From: Glandiceps talaboti
Lineage: Eukaryota; Hemichordata; Enteropneusta; Spengelidae
Reading direction: 5' to 3'
Assembly (NCBI RefSeq): GCF_964340395.1
Contig: NC_135549.1
Coordinates: forward strand, 551,501 to 615,500
DNA length: 64,000 nt
The position numbers were made by a program, and so were the translations under genes. Under the pieces are notes generated by a model, which had not been told where the DNA came from, ran no database searches, and saw nothing but the letters and a program-made list of their open reading frames with translations. Of the stretch, positions 33,574 through 45,812 are shown one piece after another. The stretch's first letter is position 1. Every line of letters begins with the position of its first letter.

Positions 33574-34716
33574 TTGATATTGATATCAATTAGTTATGGA
33601 AGTAGTATATGGTTTCTACAAAGTGCTGTAGATACAAAAAAGTTGAAAAGTCTCCAATACCAATTTGGGAAATTTCTTTTTAGGGTAAATAGGAATGTTG
33701 CATGTCATGCAGTATTAGGTGATTTAGGTTGGTCAGACATACAGAGTATACTCAACAATTCAAGGATTAAATATCTTGATAGGTTACAGAAAATGAATGA
33801 TGATAGATGGACCAAGTTGATTTTCACTGAACTCAACAAGTCTTATGATAGGAATGCAAAGCTAGTATGGAACTGGCCGAACTATGTACATAATATCCTT
33901 ACGGAGAACGGGCTAGACCATATATATGGATCCACACAACCAACAAATACAAATTGGATAAATAGTTATAAATCCATTAGTAACCTCAATGAGATGGTAT
34001 CATTTAAACGTAATATAAACAATTTGAAGTCCTTAAAACACTATTCTTGGGTGAAAAATGATAACAGAAGAGAAAATTATGTAAATGATGTGGTGGATCA
34101 CCATGGCACCTCACTTTACTTTAAAGTCAGATCTAACTCCATTGATGTAGAAGGGAATAAAGTAAATTGGACAAATTATAAAGGGTCTGGAGATTGTAAA
34201 CTCTGCTCGAGAGGGAAAGAAGATATTTATCACTTTCTTTTTATGTGTCCAGTTTTTCTCGACATAAGAAATACATTTTTCTTGCATTTAAATGAAACAT
34301 TTGTAAACTTTGGTGTTGATAATGTATGCAGTAAATTTCACTCTGGGGGTCTGAACTATAAATTCAATATTCTTTTTAGTAGGGCTTTATGGGAGGTCAA
34401 CCATGACCTTGGGGAAAGGGTCACAAAGTTGACAAAAACATTCATAAGTTCGTTATGGGACAAACGAAATTCCAGCTTGAGTCACTAAGAGTTATTGGCA
34501 TATAAAGTAAGCATGCGATTTGACAGGGGAGTGCCATTTTTTGTTTCTTGTTGTTTTGTTTGATTGTATTGTCATGGGTATTTGTTCTGTGTCTGTATAT
34601 TTTATCTTATTTAATTGTACTGTCATGGGTATTTGTTCTGTGTCTGTATATTTTATCTTATTTAATAACTTTTATGTACCGTTGCAAAGGTGTAATAAAT
34701 AAATAAATAAATAAAT
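33574..34716 (+). mobile_element. LINE 3' part with long C-terminal ORF and (AAAT)n tail
   Basis: Open frame to 34488 reads YGSSIWFLQSAVDTKKLKSL, then VLGDLGWSDIQ and a CCHC-like CKLCSRGKEDIYHFLFMCP. This is the post-reverse-transcriptase C-terminal region of a non-LTR retrotransposon. The element is truncated before the RT core. The 3' UTR has a 53-bp tandem duplication (34565-34668) and ends in AATAAATAAATAAATAAATA (34694-34714). The open frame suggests a fairly young copy. Confidence 0.88.
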
Positions 34717-36375
34717 TGACATGAAATATTACAGCACATTCAAATATTTTGAAATTCAAAAAGACAAAAAACAAAAAATCTTTACCATTGGGAAATACTG
34801 TTAGCTGTATGTAAAAGAGTCAATCTCTCTACTAATTTCAAGTTTTAAAATATTTTTATTTGCACAGTTCATTGAACTTTTAAAAGTTTTCTAAACCATT
34901 ACAAGTCAATGATAATCCAAAAAACAAATTCACTACTTTAAATAGAGATAGCCAACCACATACCAAGAAATAATATTAAATATAATTAGTAAATTCATTT
35001 TAAATAATAGTTTTATACAATTATCTGTAAATCTTGTCAGACACCAAAGAATAAAGCCAGTGTTGTAATACGAGAGAGTGTGTCTGTGTGGGTGTGTGGG
35101 TGGGTGGGTGCGGGGTCATGTGATTGAATGATGTAAGGTTTCATTTTCCATCATCCCAAAACTATGATACTTTGAATCGCTTTCTGAAATCATGATTAGG
35201 TATATCATCTATATTTTCTTTGCCTGCAAACATGAACTGTGTAACAGAGACTTGTGTATAGTGCTCCAATTGAATTATCAAGTTGTGCAATGTTATTTTA
35301 ATAAAATACTTTTGTGTTCTTCTACAAATTTAATAGTCTGACCATAGAAATGTTGCAATTGTGTTTGTGAGAAGTAGGAATATAAACCAACTGTCTATAT
35401 AACAAAATTGCAGTACACCAAAAACACAATCACCTTAATCTACATCTTATACATGAATTCATTAACAGCCCTTCATGTACAGCTATGTATGAGCTTCTGT
35501 GAAAACAATAGGTCTGAAGTACAAACATGGTTGAAAACAATCATACAATAAAATACAGTACTAAGGCTTAAAGTCTATGTAAAAATATAATATCGTTCTA
35601 AATATTTGCAAAAAAAAACATCTCTTCTTTTTTATTTGGGTATACACATTAGATTTTGTGTGCACTCAAAAGTATACATCATTGTAAGAACAACAACTAT
35701 AGTAGACAAATCAAAGGTTGCAATTGTTTGAAATATACTTTAAATTCCACTCTCCAAATTTATTCTATTTAAATGCATTGAGTTGTATGTAAAATATTCT
35801 GAGGTCTCATAATTTAATTGGTTGAAAAAGAAAACCTTTTACTTTTGAAAAACCATTATGTATGTGCATTAAAGAGAGTAATCCTATACCTTGTGTTCAG
35901 CCTAACAACCTCACTCAAGTAATTCTCTATGATATAGCAACTTAACAAGGAAGTGTGTGAAGGACTGGTAAAATTTGTATGACTAATATTTAGCAAAGCT
36001 ATAAAGTAATGCTGTCTATCTGTCCAACATTACAGCAAATTCTCAAATCATGGACTCATCTGACAAAAGATCTACTTGGTTTGCTACATTTAATCTTTGG
36101 TTGTTTCTGTTTTACTTAGTTACACCAACATAATATGCAAAGTTCTGTTTTACTTAGTTAAACCAACATAATATGCAAAGTAAAGCAATTTCCCTGACTC
36201 TTTCACTGATTTTCTATCATGCCTGGCAGTCTTCAAGTTCAAATGTGTACACACATTTTGCCATGGAGACTATTGTAGGCTTCACTTCAGAGATACCTAA
36301 ACTGCCATTTTAACAGAACAACTACATCTGTATACATCTGAAAGCTGTAACTACATGCCATCCTTGCTGGGTTGG
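34717..36375. other. Gene-free stretch, possibly brambleberry 3' UTR
   Basis: AT-rich, with a GT/GGGT-rich run at 35075-35110 and a 45-bp duplication near 36105-36180. It lies downstream of the minus-strand gene ending at 36376, but I see no nearby poly(A) signal to fix its 3' end. Confidence 0.4.
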
Positions 36376-39300
36376 TTAATCTTCATCAGATGAAAAGAAT
36401 GCTGGGTTTTCGCTCCTAGTCACAACTTTGGGTACTCTTGAGCTTGACAGTCTAGTTACATGTTCATTTAATTGGACTGCCGTCTTCACCATTTCTTGAA
36501 CCTTACCTTTGTTTATGGACGCTGGTGATGGAGTGTTCCTATAACTACGATTTCGTAAGTTGTACCCACTATTGTTCAAAACCTTATTATCAAAAATGAA
36601 ACAAACAGGAGAAATGACAGTTTGACAAACAGGAATGTAAATAAACACCATTCTATTTTACTGTAAACAGTTCATGCAAATCATTAGAAAGAGTGAAAAA
36701 AACTACCTGAAAAAGTCGGTTGTGTGTTGATATTTTATGAATAATGATGTGTAACAGTAACACATGTATTACCTAGTCCTACCTTCTCACAGACAAACTC
36801 TGTTAATATTTACATCTGTGATGCAATAAACCATATCAATCCTGACTTAAAGATATCAACATATTTCACTAAAACACATCATTGAGCATAGTTTGCAAAG
36901 TAATTTTCATAACATATGAGCTTTTTTTGCAAAACCAAGGAATCTATAAGTTTTAGACAAATGTGCACTTGTAAAATTGTATGCAAGTTGTACCTGTAAC
37001 CATGACAATGGATGCCAACTCTCGTTATACGTAACAATTTAGTTGTACTGTAATCCCAATGATAGCAGACAAAAAAGTTTTTATTTAGACATGTGCCAGT
37101 TTTGAATAAAGACGCTCATTGTGTAAACAGAGACTAAGGTTAAAGCACACAGTGACTCCAATTTCTAATCAAACCACGGCACCATAACTTGTGCACACTA
37201 TTCAAACTACGGCACCATAACTTGTGGACACTATTCAAACTACAGCACCATAACTTGTGCACACTATTCAAACTACAGCACCATAACTTGTGGACACTAT
37301 TCAAACTACAGCACCATAACTTGTGGACACTATTCAAACTACGGCACCATAACTTGTGCACACTATTCAAACTATGGCACCATAACTTGTGGACACTATT
37401 CAAACTAAGGCACCATAACTTGTGGACACTATTCAAACTACAGTACCATAACTTGTGGACACTATTCAAACTACGGCACCATAACTTGTGCACACTATTC
37501 AAACTACGGCACCATAACTTGTGGACACTATTCAAACTACGGCACCATAACTTGTGGACACTATTCAAACTACGGCACCATAACTTGTGGACACTATTCA
37601 AACTAAGGCACCATAACTTGTGGACACTATTCAAACTACAGTACCATAACTTGTGGACACTAATCAAACCACAGCACCATAACTTGTGGACACTAATCAA
37701 ACTACAGCACCATAACTTGTGCACACTATTCAAACTATGGCACCATAACTTGTGGACACTATTCAAACTACGGCACCATAACTTGTGCACACTATTCAAA
37801 CTATGGCACCATAACTTGTGCACACTATTCAAACTACAGCACCATAACTTGTGCACACTATTCAAACTATGGCACCATAACTTGTGGACACTATTCAAAC
37901 TACAGCACCATAACTTGTGCACACTATTCAAACTACGGCACCATAACTTGTGGACACTATTCAAACTACGGCACCATAACTTGTGGACACTATTCAAACT
38001 ACAGCACCATAACTTGTGGACACTATTCAAACTACGGCACCATAACTTGTGGACACTATTCAAACTATGGCACCATAACTTGTGCACACTATTCAAACTA
38101 CAGCACCATAACTTGTGCACACTATTCAAACTACGGCACCATAACTTGTGGACACTATTCAAACTATGGCACCATAACTTGTGCACACTATTCAAACTAT
38201 GGCACCATAACTTGTGCACACTATTCAAACTACGGCACCATAACTTGTGGACACTATTCAAACTATGGCACCATAACTTGTGCACACTATTCAAACTATG
38301 GCACCATAACTTGTGGACACTATTCAAACTAAGGCACCATAACTTGTGCACACTATTCAAACTACGGCACCATAACTTGTGCACACTATTCAAACTATGG
38401 CACCATAACTTGTGCACACTATTCAAACTACGGCACCATAACTTGTGCACACTATTCAAACTACGGCACCATAACTTGTGGACACTATTCAAACTACAGC
38501 ACCATAACTTGTGCACACTATTCAAACTACGGCACCATAACTTGTGGACACTATTCAAACTAAGGCACCATAACTTGTGGACACTATTCAAACTACAGCA
38601 CCATAACTTGTGCACACTATTCAAACTAAGGCACCATAACTTGTGGACACTATTCAAACTAAGGCACCATAACTTGTGGACACTATTCAAACTAAGGCAC
38701 CATAACTTGTGGACACTATTCAAACTACAGCACCATAACTTGCGCACTATTCAAGAAGGATTTTTATTATATAATAACTAATAGTAGGTGTGTTTACTCA
38801 CTATCTTTGGTGTTACTCCTTCTGATTTTTTGTTTTTTCTTCCTTTTGGACGACCTCGTTTTTTCTTTTCTGGACTGCTCGGTGTATTTCCAATACTTTC
38901 GCCTATGGTGAAACTGCCTGAAAGAACATCACAAATTACACTTTACAGCTACTGCCTGGACACTCATTACTTTTTAAAACTCATAACCTACACCATAACA
39001 GTCTGTAAGCTATACAGACATTCTATACTCGTAATGGTATTAAATATACAGAGATGGTGTTGTTATCACATAGCAATCAATGTTGGTTTTGTAATATATT
39101 TATTGAATGCATTGCAAATTAATAATCTTAATGATAAAAGCTTCACATGCTTTCTTACTTCTTTGAACATAGACAGTACAAAATCTGAAGACTTATCCAC
39201 TCAAAGGTACTTGTTACTGGAATACAAATCACTCAGTGTGTACCAAGTGTGTTAGATCTCTGCATGAAAAATGGTATATCATGCAACTTACAACTTATAG

Positions 39301-41282
39301 TAATGTCATCACAAGGTCAAAGGTCACAGAATAGGCTTACTTGTGTTTGAAATTCTGCTAATAGATAATTCACTTTCCGGATCAAATTCACTGTAATTTC
39401 TAATAGTGTCAGGAGTAGGGGTGCTTTGTTCCAGTATTGTACTGTAAGGTAGAAGTAAACCAGTGTTTGCTGGGTTTATCCCTTCCTCTACTGTAGTTGT
39501 AAGTTGTGGCAATGGAGTGTTACTTCTTGTGGATGGTTTACTGTCAGCCATTACAGTTACAAAACTATAATCATCATCAGACAAGTCAGAGTCACCAAAT
39601 TCAGTGTCACCCTGGTATGAAAGACTTTTAGTCTGTTGTTTTTGAGCTATTAAAAAATGGAATTAAAACAGTTAAAACTAAAAAAAAAAAATAGATTATT
39701 CTCTAGCCATGTGTTTCCTCTTTACTTCAAAAGTACAAAATGTAAATTTTGTGTTAAACACAAGTTCTTGCATTTTATAGGGGCAACATATCCTTGAGAA
39801 TCATGAATAAATATGACAAGTCCCCTCCCAACCTGGATTGTCAAAACCATAGCACAAATTCCAGTATTTTGTTAGATAGTGAAGTTTGCACACTTAGTTT
39901 TGATGTTCAACCATGCAGCAAAGCAAATAGTGTTGCTGATAATTTTGCATATTAGAAGCAAGCCCTTCTGACTACAAGTAGTTTTCATTTTGAAAGACAG
40001 TGATACGATAAAGGTACTAACTTGGAGTACTAGCTTATGTTCGTCATTTCAAATGTTAATAATCGAGTGTATATGTATTGCCCCCCCCCCCCCGCCAAGT
40101 TTCCATACAGATATCTGAAATGAAGAACTGAGTAATTTAGAGATGCAGCATACCATCAAGTAACATGCAATTATCAGTTACTGTTATATCATGTCCTATA
40201 GGCAGTGATTTATGATGTGTGATATGATTCTCAAGCTGCAACTGCTGCATGGACAGACCTTCTACTGACTTCATCATTCTGTTGCCAGGTAACTGTAATG
40301 AGCTAGATGTTTGACCTTGAGAAGCGAAGCAAAGCAAAAAGCAGTACATGTAGTAAAGATGTATTAATCTGACATATATCATTAATGTTAGCTTCAACAT
40401 ACACACACATTTTGCTTCTTGTTACAAAAATTTTGATGTAGTAATTATCATTCTAATCACACTGATCAAGATCATAGATGATATTAGATAAGGATGTCAA
40501 CTTCTCTTGTTAGTTCTATGCAACCTCATCTTATGCACACAAAAATCCCGAACTACAAATGTAAGATACTTTTAATACTCTGGTCTCTTAACTGGCAACT
40601 ACTGAAACTGCTGGTCACCGATACGGTCATACCTCTTGTGAAAAATATTCTAGGGGGAACATTGAGATGTTATTTGAAGAGTGATGGAATTGATGGTATA
40701 AATGCACTAAGTCTTGCATACACACAGGAAGGCATAAGGTTTGTTGGTATGTAACTTAATAAATTGTTTACTCCAGTTACACTCTAAAGTCATAGAATGG
40801 CAACCATGGCAATCTTGGAAATCGCTCAACTCTATGGGATTCATCAACATCTTCATTTACCATTCAACAATTCTATTTTGAGCTCTCATCCTACACTCGA
40901 GGTGCTGAAAAAATGAATATTTGTAAAATAACCACCTACGTTGAATGTATAATTATCTGCCCCAGGTGATGAATTTCCCATAGGCAATGGGATCCCACAT
41001 CTCATAGATGAGGGAATCGAGAGAGGGAATTCATTGAACATAATGGGTTCATAACAAGGCACTTACTGAAATCAAGTAAGAAATTTCTGAGTTCTGAGTT
41101 TTGCTTCCTAATATCCATCAACAAAGAATTATTCATTCTGGCAAAGTCTTTGTATCTATAAGCAACAACTGCCAATATCAATACAGCTAGTGTACAGAAG
41201 AGTTGTCTACACTTCCACATCCAACTATATGCCACATCCTGAAAAAGAAAGGTATAAAGTGATGAAATAAATTTCTGATTGT

Positions 41283-41326
<44 letters not shown>

Positions 41327-42708
41327 GTTGTGCATTTTTCTAACTGTGCGGCTGCTACAAGAAACTCCAGATAAAATCAATACATTTCTAAGCCATATTC
41401 TTTGTTTAGCAAAATGAACATTACATAACATGTATGTGACTGTGACTTTATAACCTCATAGAAAGTTGAAACTGATCATTTTCCATGTATACAATCCATC
41501 TAGTTGAAGACACAGGCCATTTTTTATGTGAAGTTCAACATACATGTATGTTTATTCTAAGACTACAAATAGTACAATGGTATAGTTGTGGTATGAAGGT
41601 AGAAACAGATGTCCTTCCTACCTCCATGGTTGAGGATTACCACTAACTGATGCTTGAGTTTAGTTCATGTGAAAATGTTTGAAAATAAATTTGAGAACAC
41701 CAGATGATATCAGTTTCTCTAAATTACCGAGAACGAATGAAAAGAAGTGTAGAATGTATTGTAGTGTGTGACTTGCAAATAATCTGAGTTGTAACTGAGG
41801 TAACTTACCGCTTCATCTGTCATTCTTACAATCATCCTTTCTGCACTTATATTAACAAACAAAACTAGGAACATCCAAAATCTAGCTCCACTTGTTCTTG
41901 TTGCAGACGTCAGTAGATAGGTGATCAAAGCAGTCAATGCATAAAAGAGAAGAGAGTAAAATCCAGTAAACTCAGTCAATACAAGTTTTTGGAGTCCAGA
42001 CATTTTCTCAAATGCTTCAGCAAACAATGCTTTGTGTTCTGCAGCTGTTGTTTTCATTTCTGTAAATTCTAACTGAATGTCTTCCATTTGTGATTTCAAT
42101 GCCTCGCGCACCAGTTTTTCGTGTTTTATGATTTCTTGTTGATTTTGGAGAGACTTGTTTTGCCTTTCTATCATTTCTTCTTGCATTTTGCCAGCTACTT
42201 CCAATTGTTCAGCAACTGTTTCTGAGCTCTCTGCGAGTCTCGACACTGTAATTTCGGTTCTCTCTTGCCAAATTTGATTTTGAAGATAAAAGCAGATATT
42301 CTGTGTGTGTGTGAGAAATTCTGTGTAACCTATGTAACCCCTATCTGACATATTCTTCACACAATCTTCGAAATCTTGCCCAACGTTGCATACATACGAT
42401 TCTTGGATTCCTAGCTTCGCTAGGTGACAGTTTGTGAAGGCCAAAGCCATACGACTTTGTTCGTCTTCGGTCAGTCGACGGCAACCCTCTTGCACCATTT
42501 CTAGAGCATTTGTCCAACACTGCCCGTATCTTGGATTCTTACCGTATTCTTGTAAGGTGGAAAGTTGCGTCTTACCATTTTTGAACTTCGTTGTATCGTC
42601 TGGGGACATCTCAAATCGTGGTTTATCGTCGTAACTTGCGTTAACATGACTAAGTACACATAACCCAAACAACAAGATAAATAGAAAATACGCCTTTTTC
42701 AACCGCAT
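36376..42708 (-). CDS. bmb: Brambleberry-family nuclear-envelope (karyogamy) protein
   Basis: Exons 42708-41809, 41238-41067, 40315-40154, 39646-39341, 38917-38802, 36582-36376; phases 0,1,1,1,0; 620 aa. Layout matches Brambleberry/KAR5/GEX1 proteins, which act in nuclear membrane fusion: signal peptide 1-24, lumenal Cys-rich domain (C64, C76, C94, C107, C116, C139), coiled coil about 150-245, then membrane segments 250-267, 276-290 and 312-328 with the conserved LLTSATRTSGAR between the first two. The long C-terminal tail (330-620) is polar and presumably cytoplasmic/nucleoplasmic. It carries an AT-hook-like KKKRGRPKGRK at 531-541 and a GYNLRNR motif at 558-564. Exons 3-6 are joined on splice signals, frame and phase rather than on remembered homology, so they are less secure than exons 1-2. 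Confidence 0.85.
37176..38750. repeat. Minisatellite, 33-bp unit, about 48 copies (brambleberry intron 5)
   Basis: Unit ACTATTCAAACTACGGCACC followed by ATAACTTGTGGAC. Units differ mainly at two places: CTACGG/CTATGG/CTACAG/CTAAGG and GTGGAC/GTGCAC, so the array has a readable variant code. Both strands are open in one frame (530 and 535 codons), an artefact of an 11-codon unit. Confidence 0.98.
41284..41321. repeat. (CA)n microsatellite (brambleberry intron 1)
   Basis: About 19 CA dinucleotides, 46 bp from the acceptor of exon 2 on the minus strand, where it reads (TG)n. Confidence 0.97.
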
Positions 42709-43850
42709 GATACCGTAGTGTTCACTTCCAACTCTGTCTCACGATTTTGTGTGGCTTTGAATGCACTATTCAATACTACTGAAAGTTAAATATGTAAGGA
42801 TAACGTCGTATTTACGTTGCTCTTTGGTTTTGCTATGGTTCCAAGTTTTCAACTCGTGTGTCTTTACAGTAACCAATCAGCTGTAAAAGTTGTAGAAAAC
42901 AAGCAGAAAACAAACGAACGGACCGGAAAATAAACAAATGAGCATCTCTGGCGGCGGCCTTGAATGCACTTTGTCTCGAATTGAATAGAAGTACCAACAA
43001 ATATAAATGCACAGAAACACAATGACTATATTCATTACAAATGATACGGGAAATTTGGGTATTGATACCGTAGAAATGATATCGAAATTTTGGAAAAGAA
43101 TAAATGATACTTGCTAAACAGTTTTTATATGTCTGTGATTTTAAACAGTATTTTGGGAAAGATTTTTGATGGATTGTTTTTAACTGTATTGTGATCATGT
43201 GAGTCTTTGAATCCCGAGAATGCTAGGTTGCTATAGAAATAGCATAATTACTTTTAATTTGTAATTGAACATTTTGAAGAACTGTCCCGATATTTCATTG
43301 CATTAATCTCTGATTACATACTCATTTCAAAATGTATTTAAAATATTTTGCATAAATGGCGACTCTCCGATTACTCAACTCGCTATTAGTAATTTATAGG
43401 ATTGGTCCGCCACCATGATATGTTTTTCTACATTTAATAGTTTTCATCAAAAATCAATTTTTTTCAAAAAATTACCCTGGCTTGACAAGGGAACACTATG
43501 ACTAACATAGCAATACCATTGGAAAGGGATAGGGTGTATGTGATGATCCCAGGCCTCTCTGTGTTATTGAAAATATTAAATAACAAACAACAACTTGACA
43601 ACGTCTCATTCTTATTATTTCATACAATTCAAATATCGCTGGTTGGGAACAATGATGAAATGATAATCGGCTATTTCACAATCAATGCTTCATTTCCAGT
43701 GTTTTCCACTGTTATGGTTAGATTTCATCAAATTAAACACAACTAAGAAACTTGATTTAGCCCCCCCCCCCCTGTTATAACACAGCCAAGGTTATTACAA
43801 AGAGGTTATAAATAGCTGTTTATACAGAGTAGTTTCGATCTCGTTTGCAT

Positions 43851-43896
<46 letters not shown>

Positions 43897-45812
43897 CGGT
43901 TGTATCCACAAAATAGGTCAGTACAATTCTCATGTTGGACGTTATGTTGATGCACTCAAAATGTATGAGTTTTGATAATCTAGATTTAATCCCTTTTGCG
44001 GCAGTGTATACTACGTATATGTATATAGCTCCGTACGCGTACATAATTATTCTGTTATGTGTCTACTTCTTTAATTCACATTCAAGGGGATTTGGGCACA
44101 TTTTTTTTAAGTTTAAAGTTTATTGATGGTAGGCCTGTCGTTACTAGTTTTGTGTTCATACTATAATACGATGTTATGACGTCACTATAGTGTAGCAAAA
44201 CATGTTTTAATACTGAGGAGATGTATAGAAAAATATCGAGGGTCAGCTTTGCACGTCACACAAAATGGTAGTGTCCGTAATAAATAGAAACATACATAAA
44301 GTTGAAGAAGCAAAATGATTGATTTTATTTCTTTCGAGTTAACCAAAACAAACCGTGACGTGTGCCTTCGCTACACCTCGAATGATTTTTCCCTAGGCCA
44401 GGTCCGATTTAGCTAGTCTGCCATCAACTTATAATATTTTTATAATTTTATTAGTGCGAAACTGAATGCATTCCAAATCATCAACCAATCTTCTTTTAAT
44501 ACAAATTTGCGTAAAACTAAAGATAAACATAAAACGTAGAACACATACACGGAAAAATATATATATATTTTTTTAAAATCTATTTCCACATCATTTGAAT
44601 AAATCTAACTTAAACATTTGATCGTCGTCAAAACATTTCACAGACAGTGGAGAAAATCATGCATATGATTCTCTATGTTGCCTCTGTATCTAACTGTGTT
44701 CACATTTTAGCGGTATAATGCACCATCATAATCCATACAAAACGAAGTATGGCGTAATACCAACAAAATATATATATAACACAATTTTATTTCTATTGTA
44801 CTATCAATTTCTTAACATCGATCGAATTTTTATATTTGATCACAGACATGATCTAGTTTGTCTTTCTAAGCACAATACATCAAACAAAGAGTTATAAAAT
44901 TAGTTTTAAAAAAAAATCATTCTAATATAGAATCAAATACTCATACAACTGACGGTACGTAACTATTTCAAAATAGTCTCCCTCTTGGCAACACTTGTGC
45001 TCTTACATTGTCAGACACCGATAACCTCAGTCTTTAAAGTGACACAGTCTGTAACTTTAGGGTTGTTGTAGTTATATTTGTTTCATATTAAAATAAACTT
45101 ATCATATATTATTCCAAAAAGATGTGAGATAAGTTTTGCATACAGACAACTCGAAAACCACCAATAAGCTGAGTAGATTGTTAAGCCCCTATCACGCCTT
45201 TTAATGTTGTACTGAGAACATGCCAATTGTGTAGAGAAGCTGAGAAGGGACCTCTAACCTGGAACCAAATCAAAAGAAGACGAAGAGGAGGAAAAGGAGA
45301 GGCAGAGAAACATGAAGAATATGTTGGGTTTTAACAAAATAATTAAATCGAGCTACCGACCCATAGTTGCTGTTAAAAAGTAATGAGACATAAAAATAAG
45401 GGGGTCGCCCTATCACACAGTGTTGATGCTGATTCACCACTAGATCACACGATGTTGACGCTCATTCACTCTTTCATATACCACTATTCATAGATTCATA
45501 GATTCATTCTGACTTTAGGCCTATCTGGCCTCTACTGACAGCTCTGTGCTAACCTAATCATGAGGTTCTGATTTACTCCTTATACTATACCCCTATGACA
45601 CAGTGTCGATGCTGATTTACTCCTTATAAACATTTTATCGTGTATATGTATTAGGTGTAAATAGGGCATATCAAAGTTAGGTGTGCCACTTTAATGAAAA
45701 TGCTCTTCTCTGGATGCTTTTACTGATAAATATAATTGTCTTATTATGTTGACCAATGATCAGTGACTTTTAATATAATAGGTACCATTACAGGCGACCA
45801 ATGATCAGTAAC
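42709..45812. other. Intergenic between the two brambleberry-family genes
   Basis: 42709-42960 is the likely brambleberry promoter (GGCGGCGGCC near 42950 in otherwise AT-rich DNA). Further on are (AAC)n at 43850-43896, a poly(C) tract near 43760 and small duplications around 45410-45620. Short open frames at 43498-43746 and 43932-44126 have no recognisable features. Confidence 0.5.
43850..43896. repeat. (AAC)n microsatellite
   Basis: About 15 perfect AAC triplets. Confidence 0.98.

Noticed and set aside
37140-38781. Open frames of 535 and 530 codons on opposite strands
   Set aside because: Same artefact from a 33-bp array in brambleberry intron 5; both strands equally open, no start context or unique domain.
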